DNA from: Streptomyces sp. ISL-98
Lineage (GTDB): Bacteria; Actinomycetota; Actinomycetes; Streptomycetales; Streptomycetaceae
Length of the DNA stretch: 64,000 nucleotides
Direction of reading: 5' to 3'
Assembly: GCF_018614055.1 (NCBI RefSeq)
Contig: NZ_JAGGPB010000004.1
Span: forward strand, 186,001-250,000
Position 1 is the stretch's first letter. Each line of letters opens with the position of its first letter. The notes beneath the pieces were generated by a model. The model was given only the letters and a program-made list of their open reading frames with translations. It did not search any database and was not told where the DNA came from. A program made the position numbers and the translations under genes. Below, piece by piece: positions 28,284-36,567 of this stretch.

Positions 28284-29158
28284 TGGCCACCGCCGTGCAG
28301 CCTCAGACCGCCGCCCAGCCCATCACCGAGCCCGGCATCTACCAGATGACCAACGAGGAGTACCACGCCGACCGAGGCAGCCTGTCGTCCAGCGGCGCCC
28401 GGAAGCTCCTCCCCCCGTCCTGCCCCGCCCTCTTCCGGCACTCCCAGGACACCCCCCAGGAGCCGAAGAAGACGTTCGATCTCGGCTCCGCCGCGCACAA
28501 ACTCGTCCTCGGCGAGGGGCCCGACCTCGTACGGATCGACGCCGACAAGTGGACGACCAACGCCGTCAAGGCGGACGTCGCCGCGGTGCGCGCCGAGGGC
28601 GGAATCCCCTTGAAGCCCGCCGAGCACGAGCAGGTTCACTCGATGGCTGACGCGCTGCGCCGCCACCCCGTCGCCTCCGTCCTGTTCGATCCGGCACGCG
28701 GCCGCCCTGAGCAGTCCTTGTTCTGGCGCGACCCGCTCACCGGTGTGATGCGCCGAGCACGGTTCGACTGGCTGCCCGACGCCCGCAGCGGACGCCTGAT
28801 CATCCCCGATTACAAGACCTGCCGATCCGCTGAACCGGCCGCCCTCGCACGCGCCGTCGACGAGTTCGGCTACCACCAGCAAGACGACTGGTACCGCGCC
28901 GGCGCGAAGGCGCTCGACCTCGCCGACGAGGACGCCGCGTTCGTCTTCGTCTGCCAGGAGAAGACCGCCCCGTACGTCGTGACGGTCGTGGAGATGGACG
29001 CCACCGCCCGCCGGATCGGCGCCGCCCGCAACCGCCGGGCCCTGGAGCGCTTCGCCGAGTGCACCGCTACCGGCCGCTGGCCTGGCTACAGCGACGAGAT
29101 CGCCTACCTCTCCCTGCCCCCGTGGGCCGAGATCCGTGACACCGAGGAGTACCTGTGA
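28283..29158 (+). CDS. RecE-like PD-(D/E)XK exonuclease (DUF3799)
   Basis: A 291-residue nuclease resembling the exodeoxyribonuclease VIII C-terminal domain. Motifs include EYHADRGSLSSSGARKLLPP at the N-terminus, FDLGSAAHKLVLG, RARFDWLPDARSGRLIIPDY with K in the following YKTC (the D...DxK nuclease core), and YHQQDDWYRAGAKAL, a usual RecB/Cas4-like QxxxY region. It should resect double-stranded ends to give 3' tails for the neighbouring annealing protein. TGATG start overlaps the preceding stop. Confidence 0.85.
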   Translation: MATAVQPQTAAQPITEPGIYQMTNEEYHADRGSLSSSGARKLLPPSCPALFRHSQDTPQEPKKTFDLGSAAHKLVLGEGPDLVRIDADKWTTNAVKADVAAVRAEGGIPLKPAEHEQVHSMADALRRHPVASVLFDPARGRPEQSLFWRDPLTGVMRRARFDWLPDARSGRLIIPDYKTCRSAEPAALARAVDEFGYHQQDDWYRAGAKALDLADEDAAFVFVCQEKTAPYVVTVVEMDATARRIGAARNRRALERFAECTATGRWPGYSDEIAYLSLPPWAEIRDTEEYL

Positions 29159-30066
29159 ACTTCCCCGTAGAGCAGCAGTTCGCCCCGGCGCCCGCCCCGG
29201 CCCCCAACTTCGTTGGGCAGGGGACCGCAGTTGAGCAGTCGCGGGCGGTCGCCGAGGTCCAGGCCGCCGTCATCGTCGCCCGCCAGTTCCCCCGGAACGA
29301 GGCCCTGGCCATCCAGAAGATGAAGACCGCGTTCCAACAGAAGAACCTGGCCGCGCGCTCGTTCTTCCGCTTCAACCGCGGCGGGTCGAACGTCAACGGA
29401 GAGACGATCCAGTTCGCGAAGGAACTGGCTCGCTGCTGGGGCAACATCCATCACGGCCTGGCCGAGCTGCGCCGTGATGACGTGGCGGGCGAGTCGGAAA
29501 TGCAGGCGTGGGCGTGGGACCTGGAGACCAACGAGCGCTCCTCCACGACGTTCATCGTCCCTCACTCCCGGTGGACGAAGACGAACGGCAGCACGCGCCT
29601 GGAGGACCCGCGCGACGTCTACGAGAGCAACTCGAATAACGGTGCGCGACGCCTCCGCGAAATGATTTTCACGGTGCTGCCCTCGTGGTACCGCGAGCAG
29701 GCCAAGGAGATCGCCACCAACACGCTGAACAACGGCGAGGGCGACAAGCCTCGCTCGCAGCGCATCGCAGACGCCATCACCTCGTTCGAGGGGCTCGGCG
29801 TCACGGTCGACCAGATCGAGACCAAGCTCGGCCGCGACAGCGACAAGTGGACGAACATCGACCTCGGCCAGCTCCAGATCATCTACCAGTCGCTCCAGCG
29901 CGGCGAGGTCACCCGCGACGAGGAGTTCCCCCCGCAGCGCGTCACGGTGAGCGAAATCCACCAGCAGGCCACCACCTCCACCCCGGACAGCGAACCGTCT
30001 GCGGACACCGGGACGGCGAAGCAGTGGCCGGCGGCCGCGCAGCCCGGATCGGGGGCCCGCCCGTGA
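29155..30066 (+). CDS. single-strand annealing protein (RecT/ERF-like)
   Basis: A 303-residue protein whose core reads VEQSRAVAEVQAAVIVARQF, NVNGETIQFAKELARCWGNI and MQAWAWDLETNERSSTTFIV, then RDVYESNSNNGARRLREMIF. The GETIQFAKELARCWGNI block corresponds to the GPSIRLAE...WGN signature of RecT/ERF-type phage recombinases. It directly follows the RecE-like exonuclease with a GTGA overlap, the normal partnership for phage homologous recombination. The C-terminal 60 residues are Pro/Ser-rich and probably disordered. Confidence 0.75.
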   Translation: MNFPVEQQFAPAPAPAPNFVGQGTAVEQSRAVAEVQAAVIVARQFPRNEALAIQKMKTAFQQKNLAARSFFRFNRGGSNVNGETIQFAKELARCWGNIHHGLAELRRDDVAGESEMQAWAWDLETNERSSTTFIVPHSRWTKTNGSTRLEDPRDVYESNSNNGARRLREMIFTVLPSWYREQAKEIATNTLNNGEGDKPRSQRIADAITSFEGLGVTVDQIETKLGRDSDKWTNIDLGQLQIIYQSLQRGEVTRDEEFPPQRVTVSEIHQQATTSTPDSEPSADTGTAKQWPAAAQPGSGARP

Positions 30067-30266
30067 AGCTCCACATCCCCGCCCTGCTCCGGCCCCACGG
30101 CCGCCACCGCGCCGCCCCCGCCCCGGTGTTCGTCGACCTGCTGCCCGGCACCCGGTGGCTGGTCTGCGACACCACCACCTGCGCCCACCTCACCACCCGC
30201 CACCACCCGCAGCCCGACGGCGCCTGGAGGTGCGGCCGCTGCGGCCGCACCAAGGGGGAGCAGTGA
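30063..30266 (+). CDS. small zinc-ribbon-like protein
   Basis: A 67-residue protein from the overlapping GTG at 30063. The second half holds CDTTTCAHLTTRHH and WRCGRCGRTKGEQ, giving two Cys pairs typical of a zinc ribbon. No function recognised. It is coupled to the annealing protein upstream and the WhiB gene downstream. Confidence 0.6.
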   Translation: MKLHIPALLRPHGRHRAAPAPVFVDLLPGTRWLVCDTTTCAHLTTRHHPQPDGAWRCGRCGRTKGEQ

Positions 30267-30508
30267 CCACCCTCGACTGGCACGACGACGGCCTGTGCGC
30301 CCAGACCGACCCCGAAGCGTTCTTCCCCGAGCACGGCACCAACCCGCACGCCAAGCAGGTGTGCGACGGATGCCCTGTGAAGAACCTCTGCCTCCAGGAC
30401 GCCATGGAGGAAGAGGCCGGCCGCGGGGTGGATTACCGGTTCGGCATCCGTGGCGGCCTGGGCCCCCGGCAGCGTTACCGGCTCGCGAAGAAGAGGGCAA
30501 GCGCATGA
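30263..30508 (+). CDS. WhiB-family iron-sulfur transcription factor, phage-encoded
   Basis: An 81-residue Wbl protein. The four cluster ligands are Cys12 (DDGLCAQTDPEAFFPEHG) and Cys34, Cys37, Cys43 (VCDGCPVKNLCLQDAM), a C-x2-C-x5-C pattern, followed by the turn GIRGGLGPRQR and a basic tail. WhiB-like proteins bind sigma factor region 4 with a [4Fe-4S] cluster and alter host promoter use. Phage versions such as WhiB of mycobacteriophage TM4 repress host septation genes. The GTG start overlaps the preceding stop. Confidence 0.88.
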   Translation: MTTLDWHDDGLCAQTDPEAFFPEHGTNPHAKQVCDGCPVKNLCLQDAMEEEAGRGVDYRFGIRGGLGPRQRYRLAKKRASA

Positions 30509-31260
30509 CCGCCCTCGACCGGGCCCGCGCGCTGCTCAACCAGCCCGCACCCGACGTCATCCCCGGACAGATGGCCGCTGAAATCCCGCCCGAGCGGCCA
30601 TGGAACGGGCTCACCGTCCTCGACCTCTGCTGCTGCTCTGGCGGCGCATCAATGGGCTACTGGCTCGCAGGGTTCAACGTCACCGGCGTCGACAACCGCA
30701 ACCGGCCCCGCTACCCATTCACGTTCGTCCAGGCCGACGCCATCGAGTACGCCCTGGCCCACGGCCACGAGTACGACCTCATCCACGCGTCATGGCCGTG
30801 CCAGTACGGAGCCGCAATCACCAAGGGCACGAACGCCCACCTCCGCGACACCTACCCCAACCTCCTGCCGGCTGGCCGCGCCGCAATGCTCGCCACGGGC
30901 AGGCCGTACGTCATCGAGAACCCCGAGGCGCGGCCGGACCTGGTGCTGTGCGGGACCCAGTTCGGATTGCCGATCTTGCGGCACCGCCGGTTCGAGGTCC
31001 ACGGCTGGACCCCCATGGGCATCCCCCACACGAAGCACCGCGGCCGGGTCCGCGGCCACCGGCACGGCAAGAAGTACCCCGGCGACTACCTCGCGATCTA
31101 CGGCAAGGGTGGCGGGAAGGCCACCGTCCCGGAAGCGCAAGCCGCGCTCGGCATCACGTGGACCGACGTGCACGAGGAACTGACCGAGGCCATCCCGCCC
31201 GCGTACACGCAGTTCCTCGGCGAGCAGGCCGCACAGCAACTTGCCGGCGCCGCCGCGTGA
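30505..31260 (+). CDS. C5-cytosine DNA methyltransferase
   Basis: A 251-residue enzyme with SAM-binding motif I (TVLDLCCCSGGASMGYWLAG), catalytic Pro-Cys motif IV (HASWPCQYGAAI), ENP in VIENPEARPDLVLCG and a basic motif RHRRFEVHG. It methylates cytosine in DNA; the recognition sequence cannot be read. It is shorter than classic restriction-linked methyltransferases and has no endonuclease partner nearby, so it probably protects phage DNA from host restriction. The ATGA start overlaps the WhiB stop. Confidence 0.85.
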   Translation: MTALDRARALLNQPAPDVIPGQMAAEIPPERPWNGLTVLDLCCCSGGASMGYWLAGFNVTGVDNRNRPRYPFTFVQADAIEYALAHGHEYDLIHASWPCQYGAAITKGTNAHLRDTYPNLLPAGRAAMLATGRPYVIENPEARPDLVLCGTQFGLPILRHRRFEVHGWTPMGIPHTKHRGRVRGHRHGKKYPGDYLAIYGKGGGKATVPEAQAALGITWTDVHEELTEAIPPAYTQFLGEQAAQQLAGAAA

Positions 31261-31481
31261 CTGCCCACCGGCCCCGCCCGCAACCGCCGCCCGGCGGACT
31301 CCTCGACTGGCGCGACGCCTCGCACTGGTCGTGGACCGCCAAGCCCTGCCGGTACTGCGGGAAGCCCGCACACCTTCGCGACTCGAAGCACAAGCCCGCG
31401 CACAAGACGTGCGCGGAGCAGGCCCTCGCGCAGCAGGCCGCCGACGCGGCCGGCGCCTACCAGAACGGACACCTTTCATGA
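31257..31481 (+). CDS. small zinc-finger-like protein
   Basis: A 74-residue protein from GTG 31257, overlapping the methyltransferase stop. It has CRYCGKPAHLRDSKHKPAH then KTC, a C-x2-C...H...C arrangement that could bind zinc. The surrounding sequence is Arg/Pro/Ala-rich. No function recognised. Confidence 0.6.
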   Translation: MTAHRPRPQPPPGGLLDWRDASHWSWTAKPCRYCGKPAHLRDSKHKPAHKTCAEQALAQQAADAAGAYQNGHLS

Positions 31482-31852
31482 CCACCGAGCCCGATACGAC
31501 CATCACCGCCGTGGACGGCCGCGACGCCCTGGCGTTCGTCATCGTCCGCCCCGGCAGCACCGAGGGCAGCGTCTCCATCGAGGCCGCCGCCAAGGGCCTC
31601 AGCAAGCCCGCCGCCGCCTACGTGCTGCGCAGCGTCGCCGACGGATGGGACGACGAGAACGCCCCCCCGAGCGGCGACGCCGAGTTCCCCGCCACCTGGA
31701 ACGGCGGCCACTCCCTCGTCGTGGAGTACGGCGACTGCGAGTTGTACGGCCGCTGCCAGTGCGGCAAGGAGTTCGGCATGGTCACGCCGGACAAGTCGCT
31801 CGACCGGTTCGCCGGGCCGTGGGAGCTGCACGTCAGGGGGCTGAACAGCTGA
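31478..31852 (+). CDS. hypothetical early protein
   Basis: A 124-residue acidic protein (MTTEPDTTITAVDGRDALAF, AAAKGLSKPAAAYVLRSVAD, CELYGRCQCGKEFGMVTPD). The CxC pair near residue 93 is the only striking motif. Joined by ATGA and TGATG overlaps to its neighbours. Unknown function. Confidence 0.6.
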   Translation: MTTEPDTTITAVDGRDALAFVIVRPGSTEGSVSIEAAAKGLSKPAAAYVLRSVADGWDDENAPPSGDAEFPATWNGGHSLVVEYGDCELYGRCQCGKEFGMVTPDKSLDRFAGPWELHVRGLNS

Positions 31853-32187
31853 TGGGCTACTACCACTCCACCTACTTCGCCTACGGCTTCCAGATCACCG
31901 ACACGCACCCGAACGACCTGGACGACCTCGACACCCAGCTCCAGCGCCACAGGGAGCAGCACGGCGGCGACGTCGGGCACCTCAACGCGGGCGACTACGA
32001 CCGCGACATGACGTTCCTCGTCACCCACTCCACCGAAGTCACCTTGGGCAAGTTCGAGCACGTCACGCCCCAGACGCATCCCGCCGAGCAGTACGAGGCG
32101 TGGAACCGCGAACTCAAGGCCGCCGCCGCAGCGCTCGGAGTCGTCGCCCGTGCCCCCGGGTGGCTCGTCATTCCCGACCTCAGCTGA
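31852..32187 (+). CDS. hypothetical early protein
   Basis: A 111-residue protein starting MGYYHSTYFAYGFQITDTHP. The aromatic-rich start and the pattern around VTHSTEVTLGKFEHVTP recall small phage and plasmid proteins of Streptomyces of unknown role. Starts within the preceding stop (TGATG). An 86-base gap then separates it from the replication gene, which is the first non-overlapping junction for several kilobases. Confidence 0.6.
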   Translation: MGYYHSTYFAYGFQITDTHPNDLDDLDTQLQRHREQHGGDVGHLNAGDYDRDMTFLVTHSTEVTLGKFEHVTPQTHPAEQYEAWNRELKAAAAALGVVARAPGWLVIPDLS

Positions 32188-32273
32188 CCCGACCGCGCCT
32201 GACCGTCCGGGGCGGCCGGCCCCGAGCCCCGCCCCGGACGCACCACCCGCACCACGACCGAGAGAAGCCGCAC

Positions 32274-33200
32274 ATGCCCTGGGTCCGCCTGGACGACCGG
32301 TTCCCGTCGCACCGGAAGGTCGCCCTCCTGTCCGACCGCGCGTTCCGGCTGTACGTGTCGGCCCTCTGCTGGTCCTCCGAGAACCTGACCGAAGGCCGCA
32401 TCACCGACCGCGAATTGCCGATCGTCACCCGCCTCCGTGGTGCGAAGGCCGCGGCGAAGGAGCTGGAGGACGCGCGGCTGTGGGACCGCACCGAGGGCGG
32501 CTGGAGCATTCACGACTACCTCGAATACAACCCGGACCGGGCGCGGGTGCAGGAGGACCGGGCAGCGAACGCGGCACGGCAGGCAGCGTTCCGGGAGCGG
32601 AAGCGCGCCGAGCGTGAAGCCGCCCGTAACGGCGGGCGTAACCCCCCGAGTAACGGCGTTACGCCTGACGGGAAAGACGGCTCGGAACGCACGACGGCGA
32701 CACGAACGCGACACGACGGCGACACGACGGAGCGACGAAGCACCCCCGAAGGAAACGCATCTTCGCAGGCCACAGCGTTTCGTAACGGCGTTAGTAACGG
32801 CCCCCCGTCCCCGCCCCCTACCCCTTCTTCTCCTACGGAGAAGAAGCAAGCAAGCACGCCCGCACCCCCCGACTCCGACATCCCAGAAGCCGCCCGCCCC
32901 CTCGTCCACGGACTCACCAAAGCCGGCGTCTTCGTCCGCTGGCCCTTCAAGGGCAACGACTGGTTCCCCCTCCTGGCCCTCATCACCAAGACCGGCGTGC
33001 CCGCCATGGTCGACCACGCCGTCAAGGTCTCCCGCCGAACCGAAGTCGAGTCGGCCAAATACTTCCTCAACGGCTGGGCTGAACTCCCGCCCCTCCCCCC
33101 TGCTGGCACTGACCGCCCACCGCTGCGCGCAGTCGCCAACGACGGCTGGACGCCCTACCAGAACCCCGTAGACCCCTCCGTGTACGAGAACGGATTCTGA
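32274..33200 (+). CDS. phage replication initiator-like protein
   Basis: A 308-residue protein. The N-terminal ~100 residues (MPWVRLDDRFPSHRKVALLS, AFRLYVSALCWSSENLTEGR, DYLEYNPDRARVQEDRAANA) resemble winged-helix replisome-organiser proteins; a long, low-complexity Arg/Thr/Pro linker follows, then a C-terminal domain from about residue 205 (AARPLVHGLTKAGVFVRWPF). It is followed two bases later by a DnaC-like loader, the usual initiator-loader pair. The linker-coding DNA contains iteron-like repeats, suggesting that the origin lies inside this gene. Confidence 0.7.
   Translation: MPWVRLDDRFPSHRKVALLSDRAFRLYVSALCWSSENLTEGRITDRELPIVTRLRGAKAAAKELEDARLWDRTEGGWSIHDYLEYNPDRARVQEDRAANAARQAAFRERKRAEREAARNGGRNPPSNGVTPDGKDGSERTTATRTRHDGDTTERRSTPEGNASSQATAFRNGVSNGPPSPPPTPSSPTEKKQASTPAPPDSDIPEAARPLVHGLTKAGVFVRWPFKGNDWFPLLALITKTGVPAMVDHAVKVSRRTEVESAKYFLNGWAELPPLPPAGTDRPPLRAVANDGWTPYQNPVDPSVYENGF
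32626..32800. repeat. iteron-like repeats, candidate replication origin
   Basis: GTAACGGCG occurs at 32626, 32650 and 32782, with GTAACGG again at 32794; the copy at 32650 forms the inverted repeat GTAAC-GGC-GTTAC. A second word, ACGACGGCGACACG, is repeated at 32691 and 32713. All lie in the linker-coding part of the initiator gene, the same location as the lambda origin in gene O. Confidence 0.55.
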
Positions 33201-33202
33201 CC

Positions 33203-33943
33203 ATGAGAGAACCGCAGACCGTCGGCAGCCTCGGCCCCAGCGCCTTCGCCAACCTCATGGCAGGCATCGCCCACCGTCCACAGATCCAACCCGGCCCTGT
33301 GGACGACGCACCCAACCCAGACGAACCCGGCCACCCCGAATACCACCGCAACCGCCGAGCCGACTGGGCACTCAAGCGCTGGGCCACCACCACCCCGCCC
33401 CGCTACCGCCGAGCCGACGCCACCCTCCCCGACGTACAGCAGTGGGCCGACCGCGCCGCCGCCGACCCCGAAACCGCCGGATCACTCCTCCTCACCGGCA
33501 CCACCGGCACCGGCAAAACCCACGAGGCATACGGCGCACTCCGCCGCATCGCCGCCGCCGGCCCCCACGTCTACGAAATCGTCGCCACCACCGCCGCCGA
33601 CATGTACGGCCTACTCCGCCCCAAGGGGTCCGACCGCGGCACAGAGGAAGAACTCCGCCGCCTCTGCCGCGTCCCCCTGCTCCTCCTCGACGACCTCGGC
33701 TCAGCCAAAGCCTCCGAGTGGACCGAGGAAGTCACCTACCGGCTCATCAACGAGCGGTACAACGCCTGCCGCCCCTCGATCTACACCAGCAACCTCCCCG
33801 CCGACTCCCGCGACGAGCACGGCCACCGCCAAGGCCCCGACCTCACCACCGTGCTCGGCGAGCGCATCGTCTCCCGTCTCTCCGAAGACACCCACGTGAT
33901 CGCCATGACCGGCCGCGACCGCCGACGAGGAGCAGCCGCGTGA
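33203..33943 (+). CDS. DnaC-like helicase loader ATPase
   Basis: A 246-residue AAA+ ATPase. Walker A is SLLLTGTTGTGKTHEAYGAL, Walker B is VPLLLLDDLGSAKASEW, with a sensor-like STSNLP-type segment (SIYTSNLPADSRDE) and a C-terminal arginine region (LGERIVSRLSEDTHVI). These match DnaC/IstB-type loaders that deliver host DnaB helicase. The phage has no helicase or primase gene in this region, so it probably recruits host enzymes. Confidence 0.88.
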   Translation: MREPQTVGSLGPSAFANLMAGIAHRPQIQPGPVDDAPNPDEPGHPEYHRNRRADWALKRWATTTPPRYRRADATLPDVQQWADRAAADPETAGSLLLTGTTGTGKTHEAYGALRRIAAAGPHVYEIVATTAADMYGLLRPKGSDRGTEEELRRLCRVPLLLLDDLGSAKASEWTEEVTYRLINERYNACRPSIYTSNLPADSRDEHGHRQGPDLTTVLGERIVSRLSEDTHVIAMTGRDRRRGAAA

Positions 33944-34149
33944 CCATCCCGCTGGCCGCTATCGCCGTCATCGCCGCCGCACTCGACGACTACCGGCTCA
34001 CCACCCCCGAAGCCACCGCCACCCCCCACGGAGCCGCCGAACGCGCCGCCAAGTACCTCATCGCCTCCGGATACGCCATCACGCCCGACACCCGCCCCAC
34101 ACAAGCCCCACGACGCACACCCCGCACCCGACAGACCGACCAGAGCTAA
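33940..34149 (+). CDS. small hypothetical protein
   Basis: A 69-residue protein from GTG 33940, overlapping the loader stop (GTGA). Sequence begins VTIPLAAIAVIAAALDDYRL and ends in a Thr/Arg/Pro-rich tail. A hydrophobic first third may be a buried helix rather than a membrane segment. Unknown function. Confidence 0.55.
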   Translation: MTIPLAAIAVIAAALDDYRLTTPEATATPHGAAERAAKYLIASGYAITPDTRPTQAPRRTPRTRQTDQS

Positions 34150-34208
34150 CAGCCCGGCACACGGCCGCCTATCCGGTTCCACACCACTCCGCGCACAAGG
34201 AGCAGCAC

Positions 34209-34619
34209 ATGACCGACCGCCCCGCCCGCAACGCCGTGTACAGCGAACTGATGTGGCCTGAGTGGAACGCCACGACCGAGGCCCACGGCGTTGGCAGCGC
34301 CGAAGACGCGAACGCCCTGCTCGACGCGCTCGACGCCGAAGCCGCTTTCGCCGCCCTGCCCGCGTGGGAAGCCATGTACGAGCCGGGCAACGTCTCCGAC
34401 TACCTGATCGGCTACGCCAACAGCGAGGCCGCCGCCAAGGGCGCAGCTATCGCCTGGCTCCAGTCAGAGAGCGACATCAACGTCACCACGATCGAGTGGG
34501 TGACGCAGCCGCATGGCGACCAGCACGACCAGTGGTTCGAGCTGATCCAGAACCACGACGACGGCATACACACCGGCACAGGCATCAACGTCCGCCACCG
34601 CACCGCAGACCCCTCGTGA
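34209..34619 (+). CDS. hypothetical early protein
   Basis: A 136-residue acidic protein (MTDRPARNAVYSELMWPEWN, ALLDALDAEAAFAALPAWEA). AAGGAGCAGCAC precedes the ATG at 34209, so it begins a new translation unit after a 59-base gap. No family recognised. Confidence 0.6.
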   Translation: MTDRPARNAVYSELMWPEWNATTEAHGVGSAEDANALLDALDAEAAFAALPAWEAMYEPGNVSDYLIGYANSEAAAKGAAIAWLQSESDINVTTIEWVTQPHGDQHDQWFELIQNHDDGIHTGTGINVRHRTADPS

Positions 34620-34708
34620 TCGCCTTCACGCTCTACGTCCTCGTCGTCATAACCGCGGCCAGCACCATCACCGGCCACCCCAACTGGCCCACCTGGTGGC
34701 ACCAATGA
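34616..34708 (+). CDS. 30-residue membrane peptide
   Basis: GTG at 34616 encodes VIAFTLYVLVVITAASTITG followed by HPNWPTWWHQ. It overlaps the previous stop (GTGA) and the next start (ATGA). One transmembrane helix with a Trp-rich end. It pairs with the next membrane gene. Confidence 0.5.
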   Translation: MIAFTLYVLVVITAASTITGHPNWPTWWHQ

Positions 34709-35004
34709 GCCACCGCACCTACCAGACCGCCGCAGCCACCGGGGCCGCCACCCTCGGCCTCTGCTGCACCACGCTCGCCATCAACTCCCGGTGGTGGGAA
34801 GCCGGGATGCTCGCCTTCGTCGCCGTGTTCCTCGTCGAAGCCTCCGCCCGCGAGTCCCGCGCCCACCGCGACGCCCTGGCCCGCGAGCGCATGGCCCGCA
34901 GCAACGAGCAGGAGGAGCCTCTCCTCGTCCCGTGCTGCTCGTTCTGGACCTCGTCCGCTGGCGCTGTGCACGCGCCCGACTGCCACACCTGGAGCACCCG
35001 ATGA
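34705..35004 (+). CDS. small membrane protein with cytoplasmic tail
   Basis: A 99-residue protein with two hydrophobic stretches (AAATGAATLGLCCTTLAIN and WEAGMLAFVAVFLVEASA), then a charged region (RESRAHRDALARERMARSNE) and a Cys/His-rich tail (LVPCCSFWTSSAGAVHAPDC). Translationally coupled on both sides. Function unknown. Confidence 0.6.
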   Translation: MSHRTYQTAAATGAATLGLCCTTLAINSRWWEAGMLAFVAVFLVEASARESRAHRDALARERMARSNEQEEPLLVPCCSFWTSSAGAVHAPDCHTWSTR

Positions 35005-35522
35005 CCGAGCCCCGCCACACCGCGGACACGATCACAGACGATGCCCTCGACCAGCTGTACGACCGCGCTGCCGAGGGCGAACGGCTCCGCCTGGAGCTGG
35101 CCAACCAGCGCGAGACGTACGAGGACGCGTGCCAACAGATCGCCGCCATGCACGCCGCAGCCGTCGGCGAAGTGACCGGACCGAACCGGGGCGTCGTCGA
35201 GGACGTCGCCGATGTCCGCGAAGCCATGCTGCGCGCTGAGCAGGAGCGGGACGGGGCGTACCGAGAGCGCGCGCACTTTGTCGCCTACCTCGCCAGCCTC
35301 TACCCGGCCCACATCGGCCACACCGACCCGGACGCCCCGGACTGGGCCGTCGTCATCGTCCAGACCCCGGCCGGTCAGATGAGCTGGCACGTCACCACGC
35401 GCGACATGGACCTCTTCGAGCACGTCCCCCGGTCGTACCCCTCGCTGCCCGGCTGGGACGGCCACACGACCGATCAGAAGTACGAGCGGCTCCGCGCCCT
35501 CACCCTGCGCCGCAAGCACTGA
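35001..35522 (+). CDS. hypothetical protein with coiled coil
   Basis: A 173-residue protein. The first half is helical and coiled-coil-like (LYDRAAEGERLRLELANQRE), while the second half (HIGHTDPDAPDWAVVIVQTP, GQMSWHVTTRDMDLFEHVPR, GWDGHTTDQKYERLRAL) is a WDGHTxxxKYERL-type domain common in Streptomyces phage proteins of unknown function. It ends the run of coupled early genes before a hairpin. Confidence 0.65.
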   Translation: MTEPRHTADTITDDALDQLYDRAAEGERLRLELANQRETYEDACQQIAAMHAAAVGEVTGPNRGVVEDVADVREAMLRAEQERDGAYRERAHFVAYLASLYPAHIGHTDPDAPDWAVVIVQTPAGQMSWHVTTRDMDLFEHVPRSYPSLPGWDGHTTDQKYERLRALTLRRKH

Positions 35523-35532
35523 GCACGGCGAA

Positions 35533-35572
35533 GGGGCGTGCCCAGTCCGCCAAGACCCAGCAGGCACGCCCC
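35533..35572 (+). terminator. hairpin / possible terminator in the early operon
   Basis: GGGGCGTGCC pairs perfectly with GGCACGCCCC across a 20-base loop, 10 bases after the upstream stop. There is no T tract, so it may be a weak terminator or mRNA stabiliser. Confidence 0.55.
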
Positions 35573-35619
35573 AACCGGTGCGATCACCGTACCGCCCCCG
35601 CGCACCACAGGAGCCCACA

Positions 35620-36321
35620 GTGACCACCGCCGCCACACACCTCCGCACCATCGCCACCACCTGGACCGACCTCCGCGACGCCCTCGGCGCACCCACCACC
35701 ATCGGCGCCTTCGGTATCGGCCTCCGCGGCTACCTCAACGCCCTGGAGCAGTACGACCCCGCCGAGGCCGTCGCCCTCCGCGCCCTGGAGCGCGACCCCG
35801 GCCAGATCGGCGAGCGGCCCGTCCCGATACAGCTCCGCGTGTACGAGACCATGCGCACCGTGGAGGCCGCCCTCGCCGAGTGCGCCGACGCGATCGCCGC
35901 CGAAGCGCAGATCGAGCCCACCCCCTTCGCCACCCGCGACTGGCCGGCCGCGGACCGGGCCCGCCGTGACGCCCGCGCCCGCGCAGACCTCGCGGACCCC
36001 CGCCGCTGGCGGTTCCGCGGCACCACCCCCCGCGCCCCGTACACCGCGCTGTGGCTGCTGGCCCGTGTCGAGCACCGCCCCGGCCCGTTCCGGCGCCTCA
36101 CCGAACCCCAGCAGCGGCACATCGCCAACGTGGCCGCAGGCGCCGTCGGCCGCATCGAGTCGCTCCTCGACCTCACCGACCAGCGCCGCGAACTGACCGG
36201 GCAGCACCCATGCGCGTGCGGCGGCACCATCGAGATGTACGGCGGGGCCGGAGCCATCCCGTGCGCGCGGTGCAAGGCCTGCGGGGCCATCTGGACCGAG
36301 CAGGGCGTCATCGCCGCGTAG
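35620..36321 (+). CDS. hypothetical protein with C-terminal zinc ribbon
   Basis: A 233-residue mostly helical protein from GTG 35620 with AGGAG upstream. The C-terminus has CACGGTIEMYGGAGAIPCARC followed by KAC, a zinc-ribbon-like arrangement. The central helices (AALRALERDPGQ-type pattern around IQLRVYETMRTVEAALAECA) carry no catalytic signature. It is a recurrent type among Streptomyces phages and plasmids, by recollection. Its 3' end overlaps the convergent small gene by 14 bases. Confidence 0.65.
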   Translation: MTTAATHLRTIATTWTDLRDALGAPTTIGAFGIGLRGYLNALEQYDPAEAVALRALERDPGQIGERPVPIQLRVYETMRTVEAALAECADAIAAEAQIEPTPFATRDWPAADRARRDARARADLADPRRWRFRGTTPRAPYTALWLLARVEHRPGPFRRLTEPQQRHIANVAAGAVGRIESLLDLTDQRRELTGQHPCACGGTIEMYGGAGAIPCARCKACGAIWTEQGVIAA

Positions 36322-36544
36322 ATCGGCCGGGCGGGTCGGCCCACGTGTTCGGGCCGCCGCCTCGCCACTCGATCAGCTCTGGGTCATCGATGCTCGTGTT
36401 CGCCTCAGGCAGCCCTGCGCGGCGCAGGAACTCGATCACATCCAGCAGGTGATACGCCACGCCGACGCGCTCACCGTGGATCGTCACCCGCCTGCCGCCA
36501 TCCGGCGACACGGGTTCCACGACCACGGGCGGTACTCCGGACAT
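36308..36544 (-). CDS. small conserved Streptomyces protein
   Basis: A 78-residue protein from ATG 36544 (MSGVPPVVVEPVSPDGGRRV, TIHGERVGVAYHLLDVIEFL, DPELIEWRGGGPNTW). The VTIxGxxVGxAYxLxDVIEFxRRAGL and EWRGGGP patterns are ones I recall from small Streptomyces proteins encoded on chromosomes and mobile elements. Function unknown. It is the first of several minus-strand genes forming a cargo block; an 18-bp palindrome lies 24 bases before its start. Confidence 0.65.
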   Translation of the reverse strand: MSGVPPVVVEPVSPDGGRRVTIHGERVGVAYHLLDVIEFLRRAGLPEANTSIDDPELIEWRGGGPNTWADPPGRSTRR

Positions 36545-36567
36545 GCCTCCAGCCTGGACCCGGACCG

